From positions 1,426,001 to 1,490,000 of the forward strand of contig JBLDXI010000042.1 of assembly GCA_047495785.1 (NCBI GenBank): a stretch of 64,000 nt of DNA. The letters are read 5' to 3'. The notes below the pieces were generated by a model. It was not told the origin of the DNA. It did no database searches and was given only the letters and a program-made list of their open reading frames with translations. The position numbers were made by a program, and so were the translations under genes. Below, piece after piece: positions 9,703 through 23,908 of the stretch. This DNA comes from Lepidodermella squamata. Lineage: Eukaryota > Gastrotricha. Position 1 is the first letter of the stretch, and the number at the start of each line of letters is the position of its first letter.

Positions 9703-12700
9703 TTACTTGAGCGCTGGAATCGAGTAAAAAGCACAGTTGATTTCCAGTATCAACATTTCATCGACAGTCAAAGCGCGATCAAACACGTTCAGGCAAGCAA
9801 TGCTACCCATCAAAGGAGTATTCGGAGTATCCCAAGATCTAAGATAAATTCAAAACAAAATTGGGAAAACAGGGGCGAAATTGAAATTTACCCAGCCAAA
9901 CGGAGCGACCCATTTTGAGTAATAGGTCGCGAAGAAGTTGTCGATCCGCCAATGTAGTCGCAGTAGAAACTCAACGTGCTCATCTTGTACGAAATCACAA
10001 GGAAATGCCAATCAATACCTTGCTGACACGTTACCGATTGTTCTATTGACTGAGATATCCTAACAACGAAATTCAACGTCGGATTTGAAATAACTTTGAG
10101 GCCCTGCGCCTGCCCAACTGGAGAAAATTCAAAAATAGTTCTGTTTGGCTGCTCCCCATTTGTCGCAAAGAAGGCAATGGTGAAACTCCCGTTGCTCAAT
10201 TTGATCTTATCAGCTGTCACTGCGATAGGCTCCGTGGTGTTGAAGTAAAACGCCGTGTTATCCACCCCGAACGGGCCGGGGACGAGCGGAAAATCGGCAT
10301 TTGACGCCTGAGCATCAGCATGCGGGTTGATCAAATCCTTTAAATCGGAGACAAGAGGCCACAAAGCAATACGGGAAGACATTGATGCAATTTCTTTCAA
10401 GCTGGGTGACAATATTTGATTTGCATGAATCTGCAGGCACCTTTTACGAAGTATCCACAGCTGTTGAATGGTGAGCGCGCGTTTGAAAATTGATAGGCAA
10501 GACATGAGACCAGAATATGAAGTGGAGCTGGCAGAGTTGTGACCGATCTCTAATATCCCGCTAGTAGCGACTTGCATGACCATTCGTATAGACTTTCTGT
10601 CACATAAAGCGGTTACTTCCTGAGTTGCCTTGTCATAGATTACGGCAAGAAAGACCCAGCTTAAATATGGCCTTCGGCAAGGAAATGTCAAAAAGATCGA
10701 TCCTGTTAAGTAGGCAAATAAATATACATTATTCTCTACATTATTCTCTTATAGTAGACCGCTTAATCACGAGAAACGAGAACAACAAAAATGTGCTACT
10801 CCCGTGTTACGGTCCACATTTCGATAATTGGAGCGAGCTCGGGTGATTTTTTACTGACTTTCCAGACATTTTACAAAACAAATCTGAATCTCCAGCTATG
10901 CAAATACTGAATGTTTCGACCTAGTATATTTGACAACATGTCCGCCGCACACCCAGATGGTTTAGCGGGAAAAGATCGTGTTTCGTGTTTCAATAAATGC
11001 GAAATACGCATGCCATGTTGCGAAAATTCCGAGAAAATCATCTCAATCTTAAATCTTAAATCTTAAAATGAGCTCTGTATGAGCTCGACCTAAACTCAAC
11101 AGGCTATAAGTTACACATATCACATTAAAAAAAACTCAGTGATTACCGAGCTAAAATGGCGACTCGGTGATAACCAATTTACATGTTAATTGATTCCCGG
11201 CAAAACTGAGCGTGCACCAGGAGGTGATTACCGATTTTTTTCAGCGACGAAATCGGTGAAACCCAACCGAAAAATAGGTGAAAACCGACTTTAAAGTACA
11301 TTTTTACCGATTTTCTGCCAGGTTATAACCGAGGGATTCAAAACAAGCTCCGTCATAAAAATGCAATATGAAGAAGGATATGAACTTGTAACCCTACTTA
11401 AGGTCCCAGGTGCCGGTAACCATTGCAGATCGACTTCTAACATGTTTGAAAGAATCGAAGACAAATAGCTTGATGTTGAGTTGTGTCGTCGGTTGGAGTC
11501 GAACCCGGGTCGCCTTGCCAAAGAGGTGGACGCGCTACCACTAGACCAGCTGGTCACGCTTATTCAGTAAGGGTTAATAGGGGTATATAAGTCTATTTTA
11601 ATTCATTTTTGACTCAAGTGTAAGGAAAATAGGTAGGGCGATTTGCTCTCAGAGCACATGGAAAGAGGTGCACATTTCCAAATCCCACCTCGAAACGTGC
11701 CAGGGTAAAATTCAAAAATTCCGCTTTTTCCTTCTTCACTCAAATTTAATAAAATAGACGTATGGTTACTTTTCCGCTTTTTAAATTCAGCTATTACATT
11801 TCCGCCGATTTTTTTTCCGCTATGATCATTTCCGCCTAATGTCTTTTCCGCTACACTTCCGCCAGTGATATTTCCGCCAATCAGCTTTCCGCCGAAGTTG
11901 ATTTCCGCCAACAACATTTCCGCTATATTGCACTTCCGCTTTTTTGGTCTCACGTCAACTATAAAAATCTCAAAACCGAGACGAATAGAAAATTGAGGAC
12001 AGCTGAAGCGTTAATTAGGCATTTCGAACTAACACGTTTAGCTAAAAGCAAGATAATTTCCCTTAGTTTTAATTCACATGATATATAAGATACGATCGAA
12101 ATTCACTCGAATCATTACACTAATCTGAAGGAAGTTCAAATCTTACATTACTGGTCAATCTGTTGTATTGGCACTTCAGCCTTTTGCGCCGTTGCTAACC
12201 TACTCGCAGCCGCTGAACGGTTTCACGACGAAAGGGAAACCTCTAAAGTTAAATTCTCAACACGTTTTTTTCCTTGTTGAAAACCTTACCTTTCAGTGAC
12301 TTGTTTGTTGCAATGATTGGCGGAAAGATTGGAGGCAGAAAACGTGCATAGCGGAACTGCCAGTTGGCGGAACTCTTGATAGCGGAAGTGTGTTTTAGCG
12401 GAAATGTGTATGGCGGAACTCGTATTGCAGCGGAAATGAACGTATGGCAAGTTAGGATGATCACCTCCTAGTTCACCCCGCCCTAGGATGGGGGAAGAAG
12501 ATCTTTTGAGACCAACAGGGCGAAGTTGTTCTCTCTAAAAGATCATTCCATTACTAAATCAAGTGTGGAGAATCCAAAAATCAATATTAGAAGCTTCCAG
12601 CTATTACGGTAAGAGATCGAGCACGTTCACCAAGATGACTCAAGATTTCCCCTATGGGGATACCAAGGCGCCAGAGGGGCAAAAATTCGATTTTTTTGAC

Positions 12701-15700
12701 CAAATGATTTTTCAACGGTTTCTAGAATAAATTGAAATTCTTATCGTAAAAAACGCAAAATATTTATCAGAATCGGAAATTTTCGATAGCGCTTGGAAGC
12801 TTGACAACATCTCGAGAGGGAGTTTTCCGCCATTTATATGAACATTTCTGAAATTTAAACTTCAGCTGTTCATAACAGTGATTACTATCGCAATTTTCGC
12901 TACCTTCTCAGCTACCTCGGCTACCAACGTTTCGTCATTTTCGTGGCGACGTGGCCATGAAACGCTGCAGAAATTGAGATTACAAAAATGAGACGCAATT
13001 GTTTTTTAATTGGATTTTCTGAGTTTGCTTTTGCAATTAGATCAGGGGTAGCTATTGCGAGCATGATGCTTTATTTTTTCAAAAGCCCTAAAAGGGGGGG
13101 GGGTTTGTAAACGGGACGGGTGGTAATAACGGGTATATTAAGCTATTACGGAATATACGGCATCTTTTTCATCAAACTTGAGTGAAGAAATTAGGGGAAA
13201 ACGCGGAATTTTTGAATTTGTACCCTGCCCGTTTCTAATGGGGGTTTAAAAATGTGCATTTATGGGGGGGAATTTTGATTTTTCGTCAAGTCCGGGCGTC
13301 GCGCGTCGCCTGACCTCCTCTATGTTCTAGCGCAAAAACTATGACGGCTAGAACAATTCTGTAAATTGCGCTGAACTCAGCATGGTCGAATTACCTAGAA
13401 ACCGCTGAAAAGACAAGAGGTCAGAAAAATCGACTTTTTGGTCTTCCGGCGCCTTGAGTTATCATTGTGATCTATCTGGATCTCTAATCGTAACTCCTGG
13501 AAGCTTCTAATATTGATATTCAAATTCCCCGTACTCGATTTAGTATTGAAATGATCCTTAAGAGAGAACATGAACGCCCACAGTCATTCGACGAAATGAG
13601 GTTGCAGGTCAAGATGACACCCTAACCTAGCCTAACTCAAGTTGACTGATGAAGATCTCTGGAGACTCACTATTTGGAGATGAACACTCTTGAAGATCAT
13701 TTCAATGTTAAATCGAGTACGGGGAATTTGAATATCAATATTAGAATATTAGAAGACAGGAGTTACGGTTAGAGATCCAGATAGATCGAATTCGAGAAAT
13801 CGATAATTTCATCGATCAATAATCGATAATCGATAGCTGAATATCGATTTTCTATGCAATTCTTAATACACTCAATTAGCTTCAAACAATCTTAAGACCC
13901 TTGAAACGCTTCAAAATGGTGCTCAACCAAGTAAAAACTCGGATATACCGGGTTTTTTTCATTTGTCAAGTTTAGAACCGACTTTCTTCCCGGTTATACC
14001 GGAATTTGGCAAAATATCGGTTGCGAACTCAGTTTTTCCGGGATTCAACGCCGAAAGATAGTAATCACTAAGTAAGTAAGTAAGTGATGACTGATTTATT
14101 TTTTACTGTGTTGGTACACTATGCTTATGCTTAGTATCAGCCTGATCAATCTTGATGAAGTGAAACTGTAGTAACAATACCGTCAGCAGATAGTTGAGCA
14201 CGCTGTTGAATTGCATTGTAGTTCAGGCTTAACTGTCCCGGTTTGTTACCAAAATCCAATATTGGCGCCGAGAAAAAAACACCAGAATGCACGTAAAGAG
14301 AAAGAGTAAACGAGGACTCGCCGAAAGCTAACTTGTCATTGGCAATAGTCGGATAGCCAATTGTGGTATCGATGCCAATTGTTGGATACAACGAGCCAAA
14401 TTGCCCAGCGTCATATTGCAGGGAATCACCAGAAAACGAAGCATCTATGCGATTACCACTGACATCTTTCAAACCATACGTCGGAGTAAGTGGTAAGTAA
14501 GCCACTTCAAATGGTAGTCCAAATGGCGTCTCTAATATCAGTAACGAAACAACTTTGAAATGAATTTATCTATGAATCGAGAACTGACGATTTTCGCATA
14601 GCTCCAGCATTGCAAACGGTTTATCAGTTGGTGCGACGGGCATTGCCACGGTCTAGTGTGAAAAATCCGCATTGGTGGAATTAGTATTATTTACGTTTCT
14701 AAACTCACCCAGCCCAAAGGACATTCGCTGGAAAGCGGCATACATTTTGCAGACATGAGTAATGCATTTGTGCACAATTTGAACTATTTAATAGCGAGGC
14801 GTTAGGCATCAAAAACAATCGGAATGAAAATTACTCTAATATCTTGTCGGCAGGAGAAGTAGTTGAAAGCGAAAGTTCCATTTGAATAAACCTTCTGGAA
14901 AACGGTTTTTCAAACAATCTGATCTCATTTTTCGCTATCGAACTAACCAATGGAACTCCTTCTGGGCACGAGGCTGAATCTTGGCACGTATTCGGATGTC
15001 CTCTAGTTGCGCATTGATAGGCACTCTTGAATTATTGAAATAGAAACATTAAATCATCATTTAGAGACCCTTACGCCTGTGTTGCAGCTTTCTTCAGAGG
15101 TATAATTTAGGCCCCCAATCTGATCAAATTAATGAACACAAGACAATCAAAATTGCGAAGACTGACATTATTCATTGAATCGGGACATTTAACATCATTT
15201 AAGCAGCCTTTGAAAGACAGGTCGTCATCGTAGCAGCGAAGAAATGTTGCGACATTGGTGTCTACGTTCAATATTTAGAATACTATTACACGAAAATCGC
15301 GATTTGTGAAACTTACTCGTACAACCAGCGAAAGAGTCGTAAGTCTGTTGAATTTCAGTTGGTTTCTAGTAAATGCAATCCACAGGAACAAATAAAAATA
15401 AAATCCGTTGAAAATAATGTTATTCATGTCGAAGCCTTAACAAAGTTCCATTTGCTCCTTGAAATTACTAATGAGACGAAACACTCACCGTCTCGGCGGG
15501 GCAAGTCGAGTTGACAGGAATGCACACTACACGAGCTTCTGTCAACCGATCAATGCAAGCTTTGTGGCGACCCTGGAGAGAATGATCTTCATAAAATCCT
15601 GCATTTAAGCCGTCAATCAAGCAATTCTTATACCTGAATTGCGGTTTGGCACGTTTGAAAGCTGTTGGCGTATAGTGCTGAGGCTATTCCAATCGCTCCG

Positions 15701-17686
15701 AGCTAGAAAATAATTACAATCAGCATTTCTAAGCTTCCACTCATTAGTGTTAGCTAACGTCGAATTTGTGTAATCCTTCTGGGCAAGAATCGAGGCAGCT
15801 GCCACCTGTTGTTGCGTCGTAACACATGTTGACAGCCTATTTCAAATTATCAGTATTCAGACGGAAATAGACTATTCAAATCTGACCCCTGTTTCGCAAG
15901 TGGCCTTTGTAGAGTAGACGGTCAGGCCAGGTGTCTAGCAAGCCAAACAAGCAAACGGTAAGGGCATCCAGACTAGGAAAGGGAACTCACCGCTGTTCCT
16001 TCGCATGGAAGCTGGGCAGGTTGACAGCCCAAGAAAACAGTGTGTCCTACGTCGAAACAGCGACGATGCGGGAACATTGACGGAGGCGCTGTGAAAATGC
16101 GTGGAATTAATTCAAAAAAAGCTAATTATGAATTTTCAATAAACCTGATTCGCATTCGCCGAGATTCGCAAATGTCACGCTGGTTGAATACTGGTTGGTG
16201 CTGCCAGGCGGGCACGATTCGCTGCCATCAGCTGGAATGCATTTCTTGAAGACAAACGTCACAGGATCCAAGCATAAAGTCTGCTGCTTCTAGATTAGGG
16301 CAATAAATGAAACCCTGATTTACGTTCTATTTCGAGCAAAAAGATACATTGTATATGGCAAGAAACGCTAGACATTGGCCATAGTTGAGACTGAATTGTT
16401 TATCGTTGTTGAATGTGGCAACCTGTTGGGGGAATATGAACAGGTGCTAATTTCATGAAGAAAAACACTCACCAGACTCATGGGATCTCTGCATATTCCC
16501 CGGCAGACTAGCTTCGGGCCAGATTTGCAGAGAGCGGCCGGCTAAAATTAAGAGTCATGGATTTGAATGAATTGTCGATCTTGCAAAGCGACCAACCCCA
16601 GTAGAACAATGATCCTTGTCAACATATATACCGCCGCTATAGATCTAAAAAATACAAGAACCTTGAAATTGATGCGAAATGAATTCCAGATTCGGGCATT
16701 TGCGTGAATATCAAAAACTCATCTATTTTGAAATTTTGAATTGAGGTTCCTGTAAAACAAGCCTGTGTTTGCGTCGCCATATCACAGCCCGTTGAATTCA
16801 GCAGACAGCCAGCGAACGAACGATCAGTCGCCGAAAAGCAGCGAACATGAGCCGAAAAATTCAAACTTTTTGGAGCTGAAAACATAAAGGAAGTGCTGCT
16901 AGTCTGGAACGATGTAATTGAAGAGACTCACAGCCGACTTCGGAGAGGCACTGGTTCATCGTAATTACCGGCCTCACTTCACTCTGCATCCAATAGAAGA
17001 AACATTTCATTATTTGTTAAAAATAGGTGAAATTCTGACCCAGCCAGATAGGCAGCTGCTATCCTCGGGAACGCACAACAATGCTTGGCCTTTCTTGCAA
17101 AGCTTAGCTGGTTTCGTCTATACATTTCAACAAAATTCAAAAAAGTGAAAAATGCAACTGATATTCAATTAATAACCATATAAGGCCGAATATCAGCGAG
17201 GCAGGCTGCGTAGCGTTGCCCGAACACTTCGCCAATGTAATCCTTGTGCTTCATTGGTGATAAAATAGCCTCAGTTAAATTATATAATAAAGTAGGGCTA
17301 AATTTACCGTAATTTCGTCCGAAGAACACGACATGATTTTTGGGAGACATCTGAGCGTGTAGAGTTTGGTGTTGTAGCAACTGTGAGCGGACTAGTAATG
17401 AGAACCAGGCTAATTAGTTTGCTAGAAAGTCGAGCTGTCAAACTCACGCCTCCCTTGCACGCATTGTATTGCGCGATTGGAGAGCCCAACTGATTGGAAT
17501 AAATTAACAATTATTTCTGATATTTCTGATTAGATTCTTCGAGTAGCTCACCTGAATTTCTTCGAATATAGAACACGCGGCTTTACAATCGATAAAGTCA
17601 TCGTTCCACCTTGATACACATCGCACGTAGCAGTCACTAACTCTGAAAGCCATTGATAGAAGGAAAAAGGCTGTGACTAAATGCAT
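9703..17686 (-). CDS. gene A: secreted Cys-rich/laminin-G-like family protein
   Basis: About 24 exons. Exon 1 starts at the ATG at 17686 with a signal peptide (MHLVTAFFLLSMAFRVSDC) and the family motif CVSRWNDDFIDCKAAC...FEEIQ. Small exons (about 45-150 bp) then encode three to four rounds of a Cys-rich unit: RCF..D.SF.GC....C, an exon ending YTS.E.C.TG, an exon with C........C...CPEG, an exon ending in one Cys, an exon LC.......KC.P..S.CP.GW, and a short exon ending CE. The last exons are 14181-14531 (domain 1, AYLPLTPTYGLKDVSG), 9892-10702 (end of domain 1, LSIFKRALTIQQ, and start of domain 2) and 9703-9838 (GSIACLNVFDRALT ... SIPALK stop), giving two laminin-G/ConA-like domains. No frameshift was noticed. 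The donor at 14180 is inferred (GACG then gtattg), because the position used in gene B is mutated. The protein is probably secreted or matrix-bound; its ligand is unknown. Confidence 0.75.
11295..11565 (-). mobile_element. tRNA-derived SINE-like sequence
   Basis: On the minus strand from about 11,562 the A-box-like TGGTCTAGTGG is followed about 43 bases later by a B-box-like GGGTTCGACTCC, the internal promoter pair used by RNA polymerase III. The D arm (GCT...AGC) can form, but the acceptor and T stems do not pair, so this is not a working tRNA. About 200 bases of unrelated tail follow. The sequence sits in the big intron of gene A. Confidence 0.6.
11780..12445. mobile_element. foldback element with inverted GCGGAA arrays
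   Basis: The left arm (about 11,780-11,945) carries about nine copies of a TTTCCGC(C/T) word at 13-20 bp spacing. The right arm (about 12,320-12,440) carries about six copies of the reverse complement (GCGGAAxTG). No protein is encoded. It is a short non-autonomous DNA element whose ends are built from repeated motifs in opposite orientation. Confidence 0.65.
12515..13580. mobile_element. foldback element with about 135-bp inverted arms
   Basis: The left arm at about 12,515-12,650 (containing aatcaatattagaagcttcc) matches the reverse complement of about 13,440-13,580 (ggaagcttctaatattgat) over most of its length, with scattered differences. A third arm copy lies at 13,690-13,800 in the left-arm orientation, so two elements or a partial duplication are present. 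The middle has no coding sequence. Confidence 0.65.
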
Positions 17687-18775
17687 ATTGACGATTCTAT
17701 TGAAATGAAAAAATAAGAAATGAATTACAACGGAGAATTTTCAGACAATTAAAAAATATAAATCGCTCGCTCAATTCGTTCACATAAGCAGGACTGAACT
17801 GGAAAGTCACTGAAATAATTGGCTGCGGGGACAACATTAGTCGACCGATTTAAAAAAGACTAAAATCTAATCTAAAAAAGACAATATGGAAAAAATATAG
17901 GCTAGTGTGACATTTTCACTGCTCTCGGCCGTTTCATCATGAGTTAAGAAAAATGGTGCATAATACCTCATCTCGAGCAGCGCAAGCTTCTAATACATAA
18001 TTATTTTAAACTATAACATCACTCCCCTGTTTGCTAATCGTAATTCGTTTTTCGAATACGAATACATGGGCTGTTATGGAGCTAGTTGTAAGATTCCTAT
18101 TCTGACTAAGCCTGTAGACCAAGCCTGTAGACGTCACGGGCACAAAGCTCAAGGATGAATCCGCTTCAGAAAGAAATTGATCTGATATCAAATGAGTTAT
18201 CTACCAAACCTACCAATTTTTTCGTCGGTTCCCAAACTTTTCGTCTCATAGGAGAGAATGGCTCGTATAATGGCTTGCTGAAATTTGGGTGGGGAAGGGT
18301 ATATTTTTTGAGCTACAAATTTCACACAACTATTTATTTTTAGGGCGGTGAAACAGGCCCTATGAATATGGGTGTGGGAACTTTTGATGCGGAAATCGAA
18401 AAGCTTTTTATTTTGTCCTTTTTCCAAACCACCAAGAGTTAGCGAACCCACTAGTGTTTTACGTATCCTTTTGTCTTATTCCAATTCTACGTAACAATTG
18501 TTTGCAGAAAATGGCCGTCCTTCTTTCAGTTCGCTGAGTTGAAAGGCACAATTGGCAATAATTAAAATTGCATCTAAAAGGGAACATTAAAGTATTAAGT
18601 ATTGTGGATAGCCGCAGAAAACGCAGAAAAGCTGTAACTTTAATGATTGAGTTCACATTGAGCGGTTACAGTATAGAATTCGCAAATAATTAGCTAACTT
18701 TCTCATGTCGAGATATATTCAATTATTGACGCAATGTTCATGTATCTGCTTCAGTTCGTGGTGAATCTTCTGGAA

Positions 18776-21700
18776 TCATTTCAGCGCTGGGATTGAGTAA
18801 AACGCGCAGTTGATCTCGGCGATTCGTCGTTGTTCAAACGTTAGGACGTAATTGTAAACGTTCAGGCATGCAATGCTCCCCATCAACGGTTTAATTGGTG
18901 ACGCCCATGAGCTATAGAAACCAGACAAATGAGACGCAAATGAGGAAATTTAATTAAACTTACCCTGCCAAGCGAAACGTTCCGCTTACGGTGACAGGCG
19001 TAATCAACACTGCGAAGTTAGTTCCGTCACAGGATAAAGCCACTTCACCATTAGCGGAGATCGACATTGCCAGGGAATGCCATTCATAGACGCCTTCGCA
19101 CGTGCCCAACGTCTCCGATAAATCTGATGGGACTCGGAAAGAATAAGTTGCTGATGGGTTTGCAAGAACTCGAAGACCATGCACGCCTCCCTTCGGGCCA
19201 TATTCCAAAATCGGGCTGTTTTCTCGCTCCACAGATGTGGCGAGAAACGTGATGGTGTAATCGCTGCCTATGTTCAGTTTGACCTTGTCAGCTGTAACTG
19301 TGATAGGCAAAGTAGAATTGAAGTAAAACGCCGTATTATCAACACCGAAAGGTCCAGTAATTCGAGAGAGGCCAGTTTCTATTGTAACAGCATCAGCTCT
19401 TGGGTTGACGATGTCATTCAGATCGGAGACGAGAGGCCACGTGGCAATGCTTGGGGGCAGTAGGCTGTTTGAAGTAGTTGGTGACCAAATATGGCCAGCG
19501 TGAATTTGCAGACACCGTTTACGAAGAATCCAATGCTGTTGTATGGTCAGGGCGTGCTTGAAAATCGATAAACACGTCATTGAACCAATGAAAGTTTCTG
19601 AGCTGACGAAGTCGCGACCTAGCGCCAATTCTGTGCTAGTCACTGGAGGTATTGCGTTTTGCAACAACACGCCAAATGACCTTTCGCAAACTGCTGTTAA
19701 TTGCTGTGATTCCTTGTCATAGCTCACAGCAATGTAGACATAAAGGGTCGTACTGGGCCCGCGAGGCGATACGCAAGGAAACGAGTATGAGTCACCCCCT
19801 GTTGGTAAATCAAATTGATAATATTTCTATTATGTTAAGACTCTCCGCGAAAAAATGAAGATCAATAGTCAATAGAGCTATGTCTATGATTTCATTGTCA
19901 GAGTCACGGAAACGGACAAAACGGGGGACTGCCGTTAGTTCTTCATAACTGACCTGTAGTTAACCTAGCGAAATCGTAACTCCGATAAAGGCTGAACTGC
20001 GTGGGCGCATTACGAAAATCGAAAACTTGTCCACTGCTGTCATCGATACCAAAAAACAGAGATATCGTGAAAGAAGATTCACCGAACGCAAGCTTGCTGT
20101 TGATCAGAGTCGGATAACTTTCCGAGGAGTCAAACCTAACCGATGAAGATGCTGACCCGAATGGCCCATCACTATCGAAATCTAGAGAAGTACCAACAAC
20201 GGTTCCATCAACGCCGTTACCGCTGATATCGCTAAGTCCGTATTGTTTTGTTAGTGGCAAGTAAGCCACTTCGAATGGTAATCCAAAAGGCGTCTCTACA
20301 ATAAACAACATTAATCAGGATCTAATATGGGATGGCGCGAAACTTACGATTTTCGCAAGATTGAATACTTCTGAACGGCGGATCGATAGATGTGGCGGGT
20401 ATGGCTTGAGCCTAAAGTAAAAAAGCTTCACGATTATAACCGAATTTCCTCCCAATATTTTCCAACTGACCCAGCCTGCAGGACAATCGCTTGATAGTGG
20501 AACACATTTTGCTGTCATGAGCAACTGATTTGTGCACAACTTGAACTATAAAAAAGGAGCTTGAAATCAGTATCATTATTGATTAAAACGCATACGTAGA
20601 TGTCTTGGCGACATGAGTAGTAATTGAAATCGAAGTCACCATTTTCATAAACCTTCTAAAACTCATATTGAGGATTAATTGGAAAAATGTATTTATTCAT
20701 CGGACAAACCACAGGAACTCCTTCTGGGCACGAAGCTGAAGCTTGGCACGTATTTGGCTGCCCGGTTGCTGCACATTGGTACGCTCTCTTTAAAACATGG
20801 ATGGAACAGTAGAATAAAAGATAGACAAAGCTTACGCCAGTGATGCAGCTTTCTCGGGACTCGTATGATACATTTCCGATCTGTTCGAATGCATATGGTT
20901 AATTAAATTTTCATCAATATTTGCCGATATTCACATTGGTCTGGTTAGCGGGACAATCATTGAAGCAGCCAGTGAAGGACAGGTCGGCATCGAAGCAGCG
21001 CATATATTTAACTAATTTACCTAATTTCGACAATGAGATTAATTTTACTACAAAAATTCGGCTCGACAAGCTTACTAGTGCAAGCAGCGAATGAGTCATA
21101 CGACGGTCCGTTCGGTATGGGTAGCTGAAAAATGATAACGTAAGCGTCTGGGAAATGATTGGATAGTGAGCACTTGGGAAATTTCATTATCTTTCCCTAT
21201 ATTATTTAGACATGGATTTCAAAAATAACTTGAAGTCTTGGCTATTAGCATTTCCAGCGCAGCTTTTAATTCGATTCAGAATAATTTGCATGAAAAGCAA
21301 GCCCTTTACTATCAACTGCCTACTTCACTACGCATTCACTACGATTTAGAAACATTTAAGTGAAATTTTCACACACACACCTACCCAAATTAGTCATTAG
21401 CGGGAGGAACGAAAACTCACAGTCTGGATAGGGCAAATATAGTTGACCGGTATGCATACTGCACGGTTAGTTGTCAAACGATCGAAGCATTCAAAATGGC
21501 GACCCTGAATAGATGAGCCAAATGAAATCCTATTTCAAAGCTAGGGGAAAATACCCTACCTGAATTGCGGTTTGGCATGTCTGCAAGTTGTTTGCGAATA
21601 GATTTGTTCCTGTGCCGATGGCTCCAAGCTAGAATATATTAAATGCTTTCATCTTCTTGGCCGTAAAAAAGTTAGCTCACGTCAAACGTCTGCACTCCTC

Positions 21701-23546
21701 CAGGGCAGGAATCAAGGCAACTGCCACCCGTTGTAGCATCGTAGCACATATTGATATCCTATACGGAAAACATCATTCTTCAGATGAAGCTTCAACACAA
21801 ACAAGCCACCAAATTCTAACCCCTGTTTCACAAGTGGCCTTTGTCGAGTAGATTGTCATCCCAGGTGTCTTAAAAGCAACAGTTAAGGATGATCTTACTA
21901 AGAAACGGAAACTCACTGCTGTCCCTTCGCATGAAACCTGGGCAGGTTGGCAACCCAAAAAAACAGTGTGTCCTACGTCGAAACAGCGACGATGCGGCAA
22001 CATTGACGGAGGCGCTGCGAAATAAGTCCGAATTAATTACAAAAACAATTATAAATTGTTGATGAACCGGATTCACACTCTCCGAGATTTACGAATGCCA
22101 CGCCGGTTGAATACTGGTTGGTGCTACCAGGCGGGCAAGATTCGCTGCCATCAGTTACAATGCATTTCTTATACATGAAAGTCACCGGATCCAGACATGG
22201 AGTGTGCGGTTTCTAGACAGAAAATAGATATAAAACCTTGGAAAAATCGCTATTTCGAGAAATAATACGTTGTATTTGACAAGATAGGCTAGACATTGGC
22301 CATAGTTGACATCAAATTGTTTATCGCTGTTGAATGCGAGCACCTGTGAAGTGGTGATATAAATGCAACGAGATTTCTCTTCAAACAAACATACCAAACT
22401 CATTGGATCTCTGCATATTCCACGGCAGACTAAAGTTGATCCTGATTTGCATAGAGCTGCGGGCTGGAAAAAAAATGTTGAAAAATAATGGTCCGTGGAA
22501 ATTATTGGAAATTTGCAGCGACCTACCCCAGCGGAGCAATGATCTTTGTCGATGTAAATACCGCCACTGTAAATCTAATAACAAAGAGCATCAATAACAA
22601 GTTTATTTACAAATCATTGAGACCTGAGTTTGTTTCGAATCATCGCAGCCTGGTGTAGCCAACATACAGCCAGCGAATGAGCGATCCGTTTTCAAAAAGC
22701 AGCGAACGTGTGGCGAATAATCTGAACTTCTAGGAGCTGTAAACAAAACATTGTTTTATTCATACAAAATGTATAAAAAACTGTTCGACTAACAGGCATG
22801 CTGAGCTAGGCAATCTTCCATTGTGATCGATGGCAAAATGAATTGCTGAAAAAGAGTAATGAAATTGCGAAATTAAGTTGATGAAAAGTGAAAGAAATTC
22901 TCACGAAATATGCTGGGCAGTCCATTCCATTTGGAACGCACATCCAGGTGGCGCCTTTTTGGCATAACTTTGCCGGCTTTGACTGTCAAATTTACAAAAA
23001 TTAGATTAAAAATTATACTGAATAAATATCACCATAATTTGACGAATCTCAAGGAGGCAGGCATCGTAGCGAGGTTTGAAAGTCGTACCGATGTAATCCT
23101 TGTGCTACGATAAGAAAGGATACCAATCATTATGAAATTCCAGGCTAAATTTTACAGTAATTTCCGCCGCTGAACACGGAGCAATTTTAGGCAGGCATCT
23201 GAGTGTGAACAGTTTGGTGTTGTAGCAGCTGTGAGCCGACTGATGATGAGAAATAGGCAAAGTTAGTTGGAGGTATTAGGAATAAATAAGGTTTTTCCAA
23301 ACTTACTCCGCCCTTGCATGACGTGTAATCGGAAAGGGCTTGGCCCAACTGGTCGATAAAATTGACAATTACGGAAATATGTTGATGTTAACAGCTGAAC
23401 CTAACCTGAACTTCTTCGAATAGTGAGCAAGTCGCTTTGCAATCGATAAACTCGTCGTTCCACCGCGATATGCATCGCTGATACGTGGCGCAGTCACTGC
23501 TGCAAACCACGACAATGGCAAGGAAGACAGTTTTGAGTAAATACAT
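18776..23546 (-). CDS. gene B: secreted Cys-rich/laminin-G-like family protein (compact copy)
   Basis: This is the most compact copy and the best template for the family. The ATG is at 23546, with a signal peptide (MYLLKTVFLAIVVVCSSDC) and the motif CISRWNDEFIDCKATC...FEEVQ in exon 1 (23406-23546). The early exons encode LGQALSDYTSCKGG, SAHSCYNTKLFTLRC and PAKLCQKGATWMC. Three later rounds of the six-exon Cys-rich unit follow, for example RCFDADLSFTGCFNDCPANQ, AYQCAATGQPNTCQASASCP, FNYYSCRQDIY and KCVPLSSDCPAGW. Laminin-G exon 1 is 19954-20295 (AYLPLTKQYGLSDISGN). Exon 2 is 18964-19798 (end of domain 1, HALTIQQHWILRKRC, then WPLVSDLNDIVNPRADA). The last exon is 18776-18911 and ends INCAFYSIPALK. 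All checked phases join in frame. There is no transmembrane segment, so the product is probably secreted. The function is unknown; the laminin-G-like folds suggest glycan or matrix binding. Confidence 0.8.
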
Positions 23547-23908
23547 GAGCTATTTTTTAGCAAAATAAAAAATGTGAAATGAAAATAAAAGAAAATAAAA
23601 ACCTAATGAGCTTGTTGATCAATTGATTTTAACCAAACGCGCCTGAAAAAAGTGGCTACGGTTGATGCAATCAAGACAAAAAATCATGACAAATGGCTAA
23701 AATAATTGGCTAAGAAGACATTCATCAAAAACGCAATATAAACTAGAAATCTGTAGATGAAAAAAACAACAGAAAACAGCTGACAATAATATTCTAAAAC
23801 AAACACAACCTGGGTGAGGAAGGTCGTGCTCGAAACAACAAAGCATCTGGACAATCCTTGACTAGCAATCGATTTAACGCCGATCAACAATTTGACCTAA
23901 AATGAGTC

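Larger units (their letters stand above)
11125..14112. mobile_element. possible enclosing element with accga/cggtgata end arrays
   Basis: The left side (about 11,135-11,335) repeats words such as gattaccga, cggtgataacc and ataaccgag. The right side (about 13,935-14,050) has similar words (cggatataccggg, cccggttataccgg, atatcggtt). The outer ends attaaaaaaaactcagtgat and, inverted, acagtaaaaaataaatcagt are similar. The match is imperfect and the inner nested elements blur it, so this is tentative. Confidence 0.35.
10703..14180 (-). other. oversized intron of gene A filled with nested elements
   Basis: The intron between the two laminin-G exons is 3.48 kb here against 155 bp in gene B. It holds a tRNA-derived SINE-like piece (about 11,300-11,560), a GCGGAA foldback element (about 11,780-12,440), a long foldback (about 12,515-13,580) with a third copy of its arm at 13,690-13,800, and perhaps an enclosing element (about 11,125-14,112). 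The microsatellite (aagt)n lies at about 14,072-14,088. Confidence 0.7.

Noticed and set aside
11488-11562. A tRNA gene on the minus strand
   Set aside because: A and B boxes are present, but acceptor and T stems do not pair, and unrelated tail sequence follows directly.
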